A stretch of DNA of 57,152 nt from Bacteroidaceae bacterium (GTDB lineage Bacteria; Bacteroidota; Bacteroidia; Bacteroidales; Bacteroidaceae), in assembly GCA_024401215.1 (NCBI GenBank), contig JAKSLL010000016.1, positions 1 to 57,152 of the forward strand, read 5' to 3'. The stretch's first letter is position 1; each line of letters opens with the position of its first letter. The notes below the pieces were generated by a model, which saw only the letters and a program-made list of their open reading frames with translations, made no database searches and was not told the DNA's origin. Made by a program: the position numbers and the translations under genes. This document shows positions 36,790-50,230 of the stretch, piece by piece.

Positions 36790-38553
36790 ATGTATAGAAC
36801 ACATACCAATGGAGAGCTCAGACTCTCTGACGCAGGCAAGCAGGTCACTCTTGCCGGATGGGTGCAGCGCTCACGCAAAATGGGTGCTTTGACATTTGTT
36901 GATCTTCGCGATCGCTATGGTATTACCCAGCTTGTATTTAATGAAGAGACAAATGCAGAACTCTGCGAGAGAGCTAACAAACTCGGACGCGAGTATGTAA
37001 TTCAGATTGAAGGTGTTGTGGCAGAACGCTACAGCAAGAACAATAATATACCGACAGGTGAGATTGAAATAGAAGTTAGCAGTCTTACAGTACTTAATGA
37101 GTCTGTTACTCCTCCGTTCACTATAGAGGATAATTCTGATGGTGGTGACGACATTAGAATGAAATATCGCTATTTGGATCTTCGCCGTGCTGCGGTGCGT
37201 AAGAATCTTGAACTTCGTCACCATTTCTGTATCGCAGTCCGTAATTATCTTTCTAACCTCGGTTTCCTTGAGATAGAAACTCCGATGCTTATTGGTTCAA
37301 CTCCAGAAGGTGCGCGTGACTTTATCGTGCCTTCACGAATGAATCCAGGTCAATTCTATGCTCTTCCTCAGTCACCACAGACACTCAAGCAGCTTCTTAT
37401 GGTGGCAGGCATGGATCGCTACTTCCAGATTGTGAAGTGCTTCCGTGATGAAGACCTTCGTGCTGACCGCCAGCCAGAGTTCACACAGATAGATTGTGAG
37501 ATGTCATTCGTTACTCAGGAGGATATCATCACAACATTCGAAGGAATGGCTAAGCATCTTTTCAAAGAGCTTCGTGGTGTGGAGATTGAAGGTGATTTCC
37601 TCCGTCTTCCATGGATTGAATGTATGAAGCGTTTTGGTTCAGACAAGCCAGATATGCGTTTTGGCATGGAGTTTGTAGAACTTATGGATACAATGAAGAA
37701 GGGCACATTCCCTGTGTTTGATGATGCTGCTTATATTGGCGGTATTTGTGCTACTGGCTGCGCTTCATATACAAGAAAGGATATCGACAAACTCACAGAA
37801 TGGGTTAAGCGTCCTCAGATTGGCGCAAAAGGACTTGTCTATGCGCGTGTTAATGAAGATGGTAGTGTGAAGTCGTCTGTGGATAAGTTCTACACACCAG
37901 AGGATCTTGCTGCTCTCAAGGAGAAGATGAATGCTCAGCCAGGTGACCTCATTCTCATCCTTTCAGGTGCGGATGCGATGAAGACTCGCAAGCAGCTTTG
38001 TGAACTTCGACTTGAGATGGGCGAACGTCTTGGCTTGCGTGACAAGAATAAGTTTGCGCTTCTGTGGGTGACAGAATTCCCTATGTTTGAGTGGAGTGAG
38101 GAAGAAGGACGTTTGATGGCTATGCACCATCCGTTCACTCACCCAATGGATGAGGACATTCCAATGCTTGACACCGACCCTGCAGCAGTACGTGCTGATG
38201 CATACGATATGGTGTGCAATGGTATCGAAGTGGGTGGCGGTTCTATCCGTATCCATGACCCTAAGCTTCAAGCAAAGATGTTTGAAATCTTAGGATTCAC
38301 TCCTGAGAAGGCAGAGGAGCAGTTTGGATTCTTGATGAATGCCTTCAAGTATGGAGCTCCACCACACGGAGGTTTGGCTTATGGCCTTGACAGATGGGTG
38401 TCTATCTTCGCAGGTCTCGATTCTATTCGCGACTGTATTGCCTTCCCTAAGAACAATTCTGGTCGTGATGTTATGCTTGATGCACCATCGTTTGTGGATC
38501 AGAAGCAACTTGATGAGGATTTCATTGCGATAAACCTGCCATCAGCAGAATGA
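36790..38553 (+). CDS. aspS: Aspartate-tRNA ligase
   Basis: This 587-residue class II synthetase of bacterial type has the N-terminal OB fold (about 1-105, [22 protein letters not shown]), motif 2 [23 protein letters not shown], a bacterial insertion (GAD) domain (about 290-420) and motif 3 [11 protein letters not shown]. Whether it also charges tRNA-Asn cannot be told without searching for gatCAB or asnS. It is monocistronic. Confidence 0.96.
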   Translation: MYRTHTNGELRLSDAGKQVTLAGWVQRSRKMGALTFVDLRDRYGITQLVFNEETNAELCERANKLGREYVIQIEGVVAERYSKNNNIPTGEIEIEVSSLTVLNESVTPPFTIEDNSDGGDDIRMKYRYLDLRRAAVRKNLELRHHFCIAVRNYLSNLGFLEIETPMLIGSTPEGARDFIVPSRMNPGQFYALPQSPQTLKQLLMVAGMDRYFQIVKCFRDEDLRADRQPEFTQIDCEMSFVTQEDIITTFEGMAKHLFKELRGVEIEGDFLRLPWIECMKRFGSDKPDMRFGMEFVELMDTMKKGTFPVFDDAAYIGGICATGCASYTRKDIDKLTEWVKRPQIGAKGLVYARVNEDGSVKSSVDKFYTPEDLAALKEKMNAQPGDLILILSGADAMKTRKQLCELRLEMGERLGLRDKNKFALLWVTEFPMFEWSEEEGRLMAMHHPFTHPMDEDIPMLDTDPAAVRADAYDMVCNGIEVGGGSIRIHDPKLQAKMFEILGFTPEKAEEQFGFLMNAFKYGAPPHGGLAYGLDRWVSIFAGLDSIRDCIAFPKNNSGRDVMLDAPSFVDQKQLDEDFIAINLPSAE

Positions 38554-38561
38554 TAAAAACA

Positions 38562-38589
38562 TAAGTTTAGACGTTCGTTTCTAAACTTA
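38562..38589. terminator. Perfect hairpin after aspS
   Basis: TAAGTTTAGA pairs perfectly with TCTAAACTTA around CGTTCGTT. No T run follows, so it may be a weak terminator or RNA stabiliser. Confidence 0.45.
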
Positions 38590-38611
38590 ATCTCAAATTT
38601 ATGGTAAGAAG

Positions 38612-38643
38612 TTTGGTCGTCTCGACTAAACTCCTTACCTTTG
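38612..38643 (+). promoter_or_regulatory. Promoter of the YycJ-like gene
   Basis: TTTG at 38612-38615, a 20-nt spacer, and TACCTTTG at 38636-38643. Confidence 0.7.
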
Positions 38644-38703
38644 TGCTTACTTTTCTCGAACTATATCTTTTGTTGATAAAGTGTAGTATTCCTCATTTTA
38701 CAG

Positions 38704-39504
38704 ATGTCATTAACATTTTTAAGCATAGGAAGCGGTAGTTGCGGCAATTGCTATTGCCTGTCAACAGATGACGACGCCATACTCATTGATTGTGGCGTCA
38801 GTTTGCGTAGTTTAAAAAAATACTTGAATGAATACGGAGTTAAAGTGGGGAAAATCCGAGGCTTGCTCATCACTCACGATCATGCAGACCACATAAAAGC
38901 AACAGGTAAATTTAGTGCTGAGTATGGCATACCAGTATATGCTACGCCGCTTGTACACGAAGGTATAAGGAGAATTTGTCTGTCACCAGTCAAGTCTGAC
39001 AATAGGCGTGATATTGAGAAAGATGTGGCGTTTGAAGTAGGACCTTTCAAAGTGACAGCTTTTTATCTGCCTCATGACGCAAGCGAGAATGTTGGCTATT
39101 TTATTGAGATTGGCGAACATAAGTTTTGTGTTATGACAGACGTGGGCGATGCTACCGAAGCCGTAAAGGAGTCTATCCGCAAAAGCAATTACTTGGTCTT
39201 GGAAGCAAATTATGATATGGAAATGCTTGGTCAAGGTCGATACCCTGAAGAACTCAAAAGGAGGATAGCAAGTGGTAGGGGACATTTGTCTAATGTGAAA
39301 TGCGCCACCGCCTTGGCAGAAAATTTCCATGAAGGGATTAAAAATGTGTGGCTGTGCCATCTTAGCGAAGAGAACAACCATCCAGAGCTTGCAAGGAAAA
39401 CTGTTGAAACAATATTGCGTGGCTATGGAATTATTGCGGGTGTTGACTTCAAACTTGAAGTTTTAAGAAGGAAAATACCTACAGGGCCGTTTATTCTTGA
39501 GTAA
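38704..39504 (+). CDS. YycJ-like metallo-beta-lactamase fold hydrolase
   Basis: This 266-residue protein begins LSIGSGSCGNCYCLSTDDDAILIDCG and has the metal motif THDHADHIKATG, DVGDATEAV, a lone Asp/His pair near LEANYDMEML and the GHLSNVKCA segment. This pattern fits the YycJ/WalJ branch, described as 5'-3' exonucleases or hydrolases linked to cell wall and DNA repair control in Firmicutes. In Bacteroidetes the role is not defined. It has its own promoter. Confidence 0.8.
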   Translation: MSLTFLSIGSGSCGNCYCLSTDDDAILIDCGVSLRSLKKYLNEYGVKVGKIRGLLITHDHADHIKATGKFSAEYGIPVYATPLVHEGIRRICLSPVKSDNRRDIEKDVAFEVGPFKVTAFYLPHDASENVGYFIEIGEHKFCVMTDVGDATEAVKESIRKSNYLVLEANYDMEMLGQGRYPEELKRRIASGRGHLSNVKCATALAENFHEGIKNVWLCHLSEENNHPELARKTVETILRGYGIIAGVDFKLEVLRRKIPTGPFILE

Positions 39505-39552
39505 AAAGTCTTAATAATCTCTAATTTTCTACATTATTAGGATATTTATTAC

Positions 39553-39560
39553 TATCTTTG
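39553..39560 (+). promoter_or_regulatory. -7 box for the GlgA-like gene
   Basis: TATCTTTG at 39553-39560, 42 bp before the ATG at 39602. Confidence 0.5.
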
Positions 39561-39601
39561 CATTACTTTTCGTAGATATGCGAAAAAATCAGATGTAAAG
39601 A

Positions 39602-40411
39602 ATGAAAGCTAAGAAAATATTATTTATCACTACAGAGATTGCCCCTTTTGTTGAAGAAAACGAAAATTCAATAAAAGGGCGTATGCTTCCTTCGTCTATA
39701 CAGGAATGCGGACACGAAATAAGAACATTTTCTCCTAAATGGGGTGTTATCAACGAAAGGCGCAACCAGCTTCACGAGGTGCAGCGTTTGTCTGGAATGA
39801 ATCTCATCATAGATGATACAGACCATCCGCTCATCATAAAGGTGGCTTCGCTTCCTTCTGCTCGTATGCAGATATATTTCATAGATAACGAAGATTATTT
39901 CACAAAGCGAGCATTGATTGCAGATAAAGATGGCAACGAATATACTGACAATGCAGAAAGAGCTGTTTTCTATGCGCGCAGCGTGTTGGAAACTGTGAAG
40001 AAGCTCCGCTGGGTGCCTGATGTCATTCATTGTTATGGTTGGGCAGCCACTCTTGCATCAATCTATGTTAAGACAGCTTATGCAGACGAACCTTCATTCC
40101 GCGACTCAAAAGTTGTGCTTGAAGTATCTCCTAATATGTTCCAAAATGATCTCGGCAAGGAGAATGCAAAGTGCATAGAGTATAAAAGCGCTCATTATGA
40201 AGACATTCAGGATATCGTTGCTGATGCGTTTGGCTATACTGAAATGGCGAAAATCGGCGCTAAATATGCAGATGGTGTGATTTTGGAGAATTCTGATGTT
40301 GACCCTGCAATCGCAGATTATGCTAAGTCTCTTGGTATCCCTGTACTTGGCCCTGTTGAGGGCGACTACAAGGATGCCTACAATGATTTCTACGAAACAT
40401 TATTTGACTAA
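39602..40411 (+). CDS. Glycogen synthase N-domain-like protein
   Basis: This 269-residue protein resembles only the first half of GT5 starch or glycogen synthases: KKILFITTEIAPFV, then the N-terminal Rossmann part with DNEDYFTKR, NAERAVFYARSVLE and DVIHCYGWAATL. It ends at about the point where the second Rossmann (nucleotide-binding) domain of GlgA (about 480 residues) should begin, so it probably lacks ADP-glucose binding and full catalysis. The lysine of the K-x-G-G-L motif is replaced (N-x-I-K-G-R). The gene ends 6 bp before the DUF4270 gene and may be co-transcribed. Confidence 0.75.
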   Translation: MKAKKILFITTEIAPFVEENENSIKGRMLPSSIQECGHEIRTFSPKWGVINERRNQLHEVQRLSGMNLIIDDTDHPLIIKVASLPSARMQIYFIDNEDYFTKRALIADKDGNEYTDNAERAVFYARSVLETVKKLRWVPDVIHCYGWAATLASIYVKTAYADEPSFRDSKVVLEVSPNMFQNDLGKENAKCIEYKSAHYEDIQDIVADAFGYTEMAKIGAKYADGVILENSDVDPAIADYAKSLGIPVLGPVEGDYKDAYNDFYETLFD

Positions 40412-40417
40412 TTTGAA

Positions 40418-41785
40418 ATGAGATTCAAGTCTTTTATTGCTTTAATAGCTGTAGCGCTTTTCTTTGTGTCATGTGATGATACTACATCAACATTGGGTGT
40501 TGACATGATGCCGGGAACAGATTTTGTCACTAAGAAATTCCAGACATACGAGGTGGCTACTGAGTCATACGAAGTGGGGGATTCTGTACTTGCACGCTCA
40601 AGTGTATGCTATTTAGGACGTTATACTGACCCTGAGACAGGAACTACAGTAAAGAGTGACTTTCTTGCGCAGTTTCATTGCAATGATAGTTTTAGTTTGC
40701 CAGAGTCAATCCGTGGTGACAGTTGTGTTTCGGTAGAATTGAAACTCTTTGTTAAAGAATTTGTAGGTGACTCGCTTGCAACATTCAAGCTCTCAGTATA
40801 TGAACTTGATAATGATCTTGACAATGACGTTGACTACTATACAAATATCAAGCCAGAAAATTATCTAAAACGTGATGCTAAGCCTATAGCGACAAAGTGG
40901 TTTACACTCAGCGATCGTACCATTCCTGATTCGGAACGCTGGCAGCGTGACTATAATAACAATATCACCGTTGCGCTTCCTAATAGCTTTGGCAAGGCAA
41001 TAATCGATGATTATCGTAAGAATCCTCATCATTACAAGGGAGCTGGTAACTGGTTGAAGTCAGGAATGCCTGGCAGCAAAGGCATGTATTTCAAGCTTGA
41101 GAATGGTGATGGCGCAATGGCATATATTGATGTCATTCAGTATCGCTTGAATTTCGTATATCATAATGACTATTATGACACAGACACGTTGGGATTAGCT
41201 CAGCTTGCTGCAACAGAGGAAGTAGTGCTTGCTACACACTTTGAGAATTCTGGACTCGATAAACTGATGGATGACAAGAGTTCTACATATATGAAGTGCC
41301 CTGCAGGTGTGTTTACTCTTGCCACATTGCCAGTAGGTAACATAAATGTGAACGACACTATCAATTCAGCAAAGATTTCATTTACTCGTTATAATGACAA
41401 GGTGACTGACACGCAGTTCAGTCTTGCCATTCCGCAAACTGTGCTTATGGTGCGTCTTGATGACTATCTTAATGGCTTCTTCGAAACATATAAGGTTAAT
41501 GACGGACGAGAGTCATATATTGCATCTTTCAATAAAAGCACTAACTCTTATGAGTTTGGTAATGTAGCTCGGCTCATTGCTACGATGCTTAAGGAGAAAG
41601 CGAATGGTACGGCAACTGTCAATTATGATAAGGTACTTATCGTTCCAGTGAATGTTACTAAAGACTCAAGTGGAAAAGTTGTGAAGATCGACCATGATTT
41701 CAGTATGAGCAGCTGCCGACTTGTAGGTGGCAATACAGGAGGAGTCAATATGGAAGTAATTTACTCTGCTTTTAATACAAAATAA
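40418..41785 (+). CDS. DUF4270 lipoprotein
   Basis: This 455-residue lipoprotein has lipobox FVSC (Cys 19) followed by DDTTSTLGVDMMPG. The DUF4270 signatures VDMMPGTDF and SSVCYLGRYTDPETGTTVKSDFLAQF are clear, and the rest is beta-rich. The family is confined to Bacteroidetes and its function is unknown; an envelope or surface location is likely. It follows the GlgA-like gene closely, a pairing found in other Bacteroidales. Confidence 0.82.
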   Translation: MRFKSFIALIAVALFFVSCDDTTSTLGVDMMPGTDFVTKKFQTYEVATESYEVGDSVLARSSVCYLGRYTDPETGTTVKSDFLAQFHCNDSFSLPESIRGDSCVSVELKLFVKEFVGDSLATFKLSVYELDNDLDNDVDYYTNIKPENYLKRDAKPIATKWFTLSDRTIPDSERWQRDYNNNITVALPNSFGKAIIDDYRKNPHHYKGAGNWLKSGMPGSKGMYFKLENGDGAMAYIDVIQYRLNFVYHNDYYDTDTLGLAQLAATEEVVLATHFENSGLDKLMDDKSSTYMKCPAGVFTLATLPVGNINVNDTINSAKISFTRYNDKVTDTQFSLAIPQTVLMVRLDDYLNGFFETYKVNDGRESYIASFNKSTNSYEFGNVARLIATMLKEKANGTATVNYDKVLIVPVNVTKDSSGKVVKIDHDFSMSSCRLVGGNTGGVNMEVIYSAFNTK

Positions 41786-41810
41786 AGATTTTATAGATTC
41801 TGTTATACAC

Positions 41811-41845
41811 AAAATCCCATCACTCTCAGGAGGGTGGGATTTTTT
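41811..41845 (+). terminator. Terminator after the DUF4270 gene
   Basis: AAAATCCCA pairs with TGGGATTTT around a partly paired CTCTCAGGAGG loop, followed by a T-rich run. Confidence 0.75.
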
Positions 41846-42277
41846 ATTGCAAACTCATGTTGTTTGGTGGCAGCTATGGAGCGATGTTGACACTTTAACT
41901 TGCATCAGATTCCTTCGCTTTCTTCGCTTTCGTAGTTATATTGTTGCTACGCTATGGACGGGTTGGTAAGTCAATAATTGTATTTGAGTTTTTTGAAATG
42001 TCCTGATTTTTGTGCATTCACATTTCTGTTTCTTATTGTGACAAGAATGTTAATTCGCCCAAAATCTCTTGATGTTGTTTTTTGAGGCGAAAAATATTAC
42101 AATCGATATGCTCTATTTTGATACAGATTACAGTCTTTTGAAAAAGCAAGGGCAACAGGCGATACGAAAACTTATTGCATGGATTTGGGGTTCAAATGTG
42201 AATGACTTTTCTTACAATGAAAGAGGGCGTGTCAAATGGCACACCCTCTTTCATATATATAATAAATTAACTTGACT
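41846..42277. other. Gene-free region with decayed TAAGTAGGT element fragment
   Basis: No credible gene. Bases about 42096-42150 (CGATATGCTCTATTTTGATA...) match the left arm of the 188-bp element, mutated and without ends. At 42221-42252 AAAGAGGG pairs with CCCTCTTT around GTG/CAC, a convergent terminator for the flanking genes. Bases 41895-41945 contain CTTTAACTTG and repeats of TTCGCTTTC, like the flanks of the AGTTAAAG family. Confidence 0.5.
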
Positions 42278-44761
<2,484 letters not shown>

Positions 44762-45553
44762 TTAAAGCTCACCGACAAAGCTGTTATTCTGCCAATTGCC
44801 TGTGTATTGCTTACCAGTATTTGATGTGTAAATGCCTTTGCCATTTCTCATGTCATTGCTGAATTCTCCTTTGTAAATAGAACCAGAAGTCCAGTAGTAA
44901 GTACCTTCGCCCTCGAACTTTGAATTTACAAAATAGCCTTCGTAAACATTGCCATTTGCAAAGACATATTTGCCATAGCCGTTGCGCTCTCCGTCAATCC
45001 ACTCTCCAGTATAAACATCACCATTCGACATTACGTAAGTGCCAATGCCGTTGCGCTTGTTATTTTTGTATTCACCTGTGTATTTCTCTCCTGTTGATGA
45101 TGTGTAGATGCCGTGTCCTGTTCTTACGTCATTTACCCAATCGCCTTCGTATGTGTCACCGTTTGCCCATTCGAGTCTGCCGTGACCATTTCTTTTTCCA
45201 TTAGTCCACTCACCAACATATTTGTTGTTCTTTCTTGAATAGACGGCTGTTCCATTACCTTCGCGTACGCCATTTACAAATTCACCAATATACTTGTCTC
45301 CGTCTTTCCAAATATAAACGCCGAAGCCGTTTATGATGCCTTTAGCAAAGAATCCTTCGAAACGGTCGCCGTTGTCCCACTCATAGACACCCTGTCCGTG
45401 CATCTTGCCATTCTTGATATCACCAATATAATGACCGCCATTCGTGAATTCAGGTGCGCGCCAGTAAATGGAACCTTCAGCGTGAACTGGTGAAGGGGAA
45501 ATTATCCAAGCGAGGATAATTAAGGTTAATATGGTTGCTAATGTCTTTTTCAT
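44762..45553 (-). CDS. Secreted MORN-repeat protein
   Basis: The start at 45553 (MKKTLATILTLIILAW) gives a signal peptide cut near VHA; an ATG six codons upstream is also possible. About ten MORN repeats of 23 residues fill the whole mature protein, with the pattern Y-x-G-x-W/F-x-N-G-x-x-x-G-x-G. MORN repeats bind lipids or act as scaffolds in eukaryotes; in bacteria the role is not known. The last repeat is cut at VGEL, close to its natural end. It has its own promoter. Confidence 0.85.
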   Translation of the reverse strand: MKKTLATILTLIILAWIISPSPVHAEGSIYWRAPEFTNGGHYIGDIKNGKMHGQGVYEWDNGDRFEGFFAKGIINGFGVYIWKDGDKYIGEFVNGVREGNGTAVYSRKNNKYVGEWTNGKRNGHGRLEWANGDTYEGDWVNDVRTGHGIYTSSTGEKYTGEYKNNKRNGIGTYVMSNGDVYTGEWIDGERNGYGKYVFANGNVYEGYFVNSKFEGEGTYYWTSGSIYKGEFSNDMRNGKGIYTSNTGKQYTGNWQNNSFVGEL

Positions 45554-45988
45554 ATTGTTAGTTATTCTCAATAGAGAGTGCTTATGTGTAAAGGTTTAGT
45601 GTAAAAGTTATGTGCAAATATAATGTTGCAAATGAAAACTCCAAAGCAAAAAGATGTTTTTTTTCGATTTTACCCTTAAAATTAATTTAAATCATATTAT
45701 TATGAAGAAAAAAAGAGAAAAATGATGAATTTATAGTGCTGTTGTGGGTAAAAATGTACATTTGACACTTAATCGCCTTATTGAAAACTTTAAGTGGACT
45801 TGGGTGAAAAAGGGTATAATTGACACTTATTACCTTCCTTTTGGTAAATATTTGGATGTTTGTTTGCTTTTGATTGTTATACAAAGAAAAATCCTTCAGA
45901 ACTTGCAATTGATAGTTCTGAAGGATTTTTTTTGCAGTCTTTATTATCACCATCACTACCCGTGTAGTTGGGTTTGTGAGGATATTCT
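45554..45988. other. Gene-free region with promoter and terminator
   Basis: A minus-strand promoter for the MORN gene has TTTG (45645-45642), a 19-nt spacer and TATATTTG (45622-45615). A hairpin at 45887-45933 pairs CCTTCAGAACT with AGTTCTGAAGG and is flanked by A and T runs; it should end the CE1 esterase transcript from the right. The reading frame across 45744-46013 has no family and crosses the hairpin, so it is not called. Confidence 0.65.
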
Positions 45989-46885
<897 letters not shown>

Positions 46886-46904
46886 TTAGGATATATATAA
46901 GTTA

Positions 46905-47060
46905 ATACAAGTTTCGCTCCACTTGTTGTAGAGTTAAAGGGATGTTAAAGAGGAGTTAAAGGGACGAATGTCCGTACATGGTGTCGTTACTTTACTCCGA
47001 GCGAAGCGATTCCACTATAGCTCCCTAAACGAGCAAGTTGTAAACTCGCTCGAAAGTTGA
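46905..47060. repeat. AGTTAAAG word-palindrome, copy R3 (decayed)
   Basis: The order ACAAGTTTCGCTCCACTTG, GAGTTAAAGGGATGTTAAAG, GACGAATGTCC, CTCCGAGCGAAGCGAT, AAACGAGCAAGTTG matches R1 at 15068-15300 with many substitutions. It has the same orientation as R1. Confidence 0.65.
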
Positions 47061-47070
47061 GTTTGTTAAT

Positions 47071-47110
47071 CTTTCCCGCCATTGACACCGATTTGTTAAT
47101 GGCGGGAAAG
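47071..47110. terminator. 13-bp perfect hairpin after the GH3 gene
   Basis: CTTTCCCGCCATT at 47071-47083 pairs with AATGGCGGGAAAG at 47098-47110. It lies 8 bp past the stop of the minus-strand GH3 gene. No long T run follows on either strand. Confidence 0.6.
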
Positions 47111-47117
47111 TTTGCTT

Positions 47118-50069
47118 TTACTTAACTGTCAGATCAATGCTCTGCAAATCCTTGTCGAGAGATGAACTGCCATACATAATCTTGTATCGTCCAGAGCGTG
47201 TGGATAGTTCGTCGATTGATGGGTCGTAATACTCGAAAGACTCTCCATCGAGCGTTATCTCTGCCTTTCCTGTTTCGCCTGGTGCAAGTTTGATTTTCTT
47301 GAATCCCTTGAGCGATTTGATAGGTGCGTCAGCATAGTCAAGAGCTTTCACATACACCTGTACAATCTCTTCTCCTTCACGTTTGCCGGTGTTTGTTACA
47401 GGTATAGTAATAGTGACTTTGCCGTCCTTCTTCATTGAAGACTTTGACAGCTTGCCCTTGCCGTAAGCAAACGATGTGTAAGACATGCCGTAGCCAAAGG
47501 CATATAGAGGCTTGCCTGTGAAGTATCGGTATGTTCTGTTCTCCATGCTGTAATCGAGGAAGTCAGGCAGGTCATTGTTTGAACCATAGAATGTGACAGG
47601 GAGCTTGCCTGATGGGTTGTAATCGCCGAATATGACATCTGCAAGAGCCTTAGCTCCGCCTTGGCCTGCATACCATGCCTGAATGAGTGCTTCGTACTGG
47701 TCTTCAACACTTCCGAATGCGATGGCAGACCCCGAGCAGTTTACCATCACTACAGGCTTGCCTGTTGAGTGCATAGCCTGCAGAAGTCGCTGCTGTACTT
47801 TTGGAAGTTCGATGTCAGCCTTGTCACCTCCCTCGCCTTCCATGCGAGCAGAGATACCGCCTATCACGATGATGGCATCAGCGTTTTTCACATCATTTAC
47901 AACATCTGTGAAGTCCACAAGCTTGCGCTCGCATATTTCTCCACGGAGCATAGCAAAGTTGCCATTGCCACGGCGGTATTCTATTTCGATATCGTAAGTC
48001 TCGCCTGCCTTGACAGGGAATGACTTGTATTCAGGTGTTCTGCCGAATCCGAAACCACGGCGTCCATTGCCTGCCTTTGCTTCTTCAACAACCTCGCCGT
48101 TTACCTTGAGGATGTATCCGTTGTCGGTGGAGAGTGTGTACTTCATGTCGCCTGTGAAGTCTGCCTTGTATTTGCCTGTCACTCTTACAGAGAGATTGTC
48201 TGTGCTGATGCCTTGAGCGAAGCCCCAGCCTCCGAATGTGGAGAAGTTGAGCTCGTTGTAATAGCCTGTGACATCAGGTGCGCCGCTAAGTTCTTTGTTG
48301 TTCCAGAACTCAACAAATGCTCCTTTTCCTTCGTTGAAATCCTTGAGGTGGTTGATGGTGTTGTATTCGTCAGCCAAAGTGCATGCCTTGTTGTAGATGA
48401 CCTTTGCGTTAGGTACGGCATTTTTTATGCCCTCAAGCAGAGAGTGCTTATGGTTGTCGGTAGGTGTGCCGCCATAGTTGCCGTTGAGCAGTTCTACATC
48501 GTCAGCATTAGGGCCTACTACAGCAATTGTCTTGATTTCTTTAGAGAGCGGGAGCACTCCGTTGTTCTTGAGAAGCACCATTGACTCGCGAGCTGCCTGA
48601 GTGGCAAGGTCGTTGAATGCTTCGCAGCTTATCACGTCCTCTTTGATGTTTGCCCATGGAATCATGTCTGCAGGGTCAAACATGCCAAGCTCGAATCGTC
48701 CCTTGAGAGTCTTGCGCAGATGGTCGTCAAGAGTTGACTCGTTGATAAGTCCCTTTTCGAGAGCTTCGGTGAGCACCATGAATACCTTTCCGCATTCAAG
48801 GTCGGTGCCATTGAGTACGGCATCAACAGATGCGGCGAGCGGACCCTCGTGAGTCTCGTGCTGTCCTTTATTATAGAAATTGTTGATAGCGTCGCAGTCG
48901 GTAAGCACGATTGCGTCGTAGTTCCACTTTCTGCGGAGGATGTCAACGAGCAGACGGTCGCTTGTGCAGCAGGGCACACCTTCATATCTGTTGTAGGCGC
49001 ACATCACCTCTCTCACATTCGCTTTCTTCACAAGCGCCTTGAAGGCAGGGAGGTATGTCTCCCAGAGGTCGCGCATTGATACGGATGCGTTGTATGTGTG
49101 GCGTAGTGGCTCAGGACCGCTGTGTACGGCGTAGTGCTTTGCGCAAGCGTGAGTCTTGAAATACTTGTCGTTGTTGCCTTGCATGCCCAGCACGGTCTGC
49201 ACACCCAGCACGGCGTTCATGTAAGGGTCTTCGCCGCATGTCTCCTGTCCGCGTCCCCAACGAGGGTCACGGAAAATGTTTACGTTAGGGCACCAGAATG
49301 TCAATTCGGGATTGCCTGGGTAGTATGTAACACCCATAGGCACGTTGAATACGTTGTGATCCGAGCGGTTCCAGTTGGCTCTTGCCTCGTCTGATACTGT
49401 TGAGAACACATCATACATGAGTTTTTCGCTGAATGCTGCAGCAAGACCGATAGGCTGAGGGTAAACGGTATATCCGCCTTGTCTTACGCCATGGCAAGCC
49501 TCGCTCCACCAGTTGTATGAAGGGATGCCAAGTCGGTCGATAGATATAGACTTGTTCATCATAAGTCCGACCTTCTCTTCAGGTGTGAGCAGCGAAATGA
49601 GGTTCTCCACGCGCTCTTCGTATGAGAGGCTTGGGTTGAGGTATGGGTACTTGTAGCTGTCAGTAGATTCGCTGACTGTCACCATGTCGCCCTCAGCTTT
49701 CACGACAGCCTTTGTCGAGATGGCTCCGAGGGAGTTGTTGTTGTTGTCCACAAGTTCGACGCTTCTGTATGTCTTGCCCGATGCGCCGCTTGGAGAGAAT
49801 GCTACCATTACCTTCACCACCTCTCCTGGACTGATGATTTCTGTTGGGTAGTGCGCTTTGATGCACTCGCAACTTGGTATGGATTTGCCAATCTTAACTG
49901 GCGACTTAGAAATGTTCTTTACTGTGAAAGTGTGGCACACGGTGCCTTTTTCTGCGTTGATATTGCCAAAATCCCATTCGTAAGAGTCGAAAGCGAGGTA
50001 TTTGTTCTGAGCCATTATAGGCGCAGCAGCAAGTGCAGAAAGTGCGATGTATGTAAGTATTTTTTTCAT
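47118..50069 (-). CDS. DUF1573-GH3 beta-glycosidase (xylosidase-like)
   Basis: This 983-residue secreted enzyme starts with a signal peptide, then a DUF1573-type domain (about 22-120, FDSYEWDFGNINAEKGTVCH and IPSCEC). The GH3 catalytic barrel (about 140-440) has the nucleophile Asp near residue 391 in IVLTDCDAI. A PA14-like domain is inserted in the second GH3 domain (about 590-710, ADFTGDMKYTLSTDNGYILKV), followed by VVMVNCSGSAIAF and WYAGQGGAKA, and a C-terminal fibronectin III-like domain (about 880-983). The layout is like Prevotella beta-xylosidases of GH3, and the esterases next to it favour xylan, but glucosidase activity is not excluded. Confidence 0.85.
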   Translation of the reverse strand: MKKILTYIALSALAAAPIMAQNKYLAFDSYEWDFGNINAEKGTVCHTFTVKNISKSPVKIGKSIPSCECIKAHYPTEIISPGEVVKVMVAFSPSGASGKTYRSVELVDNNNNSLGAISTKAVVKAEGDMVTVSESTDSYKYPYLNPSLSYEERVENLISLLTPEEKVGLMMNKSISIDRLGIPSYNWWSEACHGVRQGGYTVYPQPIGLAAAFSEKLMYDVFSTVSDEARANWNRSDHNVFNVPMGVTYYPGNPELTFWCPNVNIFRDPRWGRGQETCGEDPYMNAVLGVQTVLGMQGNNDKYFKTHACAKHYAVHSGPEPLRHTYNASVSMRDLWETYLPAFKALVKKANVREVMCAYNRYEGVPCCTSDRLLVDILRRKWNYDAIVLTDCDAINNFYNKGQHETHEGPLAASVDAVLNGTDLECGKVFMVLTEALEKGLINESTLDDHLRKTLKGRFELGMFDPADMIPWANIKEDVISCEAFNDLATQAARESMVLLKNNGVLPLSKEIKTIAVVGPNADDVELLNGNYGGTPTDNHKHSLLEGIKNAVPNAKVIYNKACTLADEYNTINHLKDFNEGKGAFVEFWNNKELSGAPDVTGYYNELNFSTFGGWGFAQGISTDNLSVRVTGKYKADFTGDMKYTLSTDNGYILKVNGEVVEEAKAGNGRRGFGFGRTPEYKSFPVKAGETYDIEIEYRRGNGNFAMLRGEICERKLVDFTDVVNDVKNADAIIVIGGISARMEGEGGDKADIELPKVQQRLLQAMHSTGKPVVMVNCSGSAIAFGSVEDQYEALIQAWYAGQGGAKALADVIFGDYNPSGKLPVTFYGSNNDLPDFLDYSMENRTYRYFTGKPLYAFGYGMSYTSFAYGKGKLSKSSMKKDGKVTITIPVTNTGKREGEEIVQVYVKALDYADAPIKSLKGFKKIKLAPGETGKAEITLDGESFEYYDPSIDELSTRSGRYKIMYGSSSLDKDLQSIDLTVK

Positions 50070-50230
50070 GACAAATGATAGATTGTTATTGTATCAAGCA
50101 TTAAGACTTTTTACTTTTATGATGGTTTAATGAGGTTTGCAAAAAAAACTGCTGTTACGGCATGATGAACCGTGAAAAAGCAAGAGGGCGACTGCTGATG
50201 TGTCTGCGCATTCCTGTGCGGGGGCTGCGC

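Noticed and set aside
42069-42275. 68-codon frame
   Set aside because: It spans a decayed repeat and a terminator hairpin and has no family resemblance.
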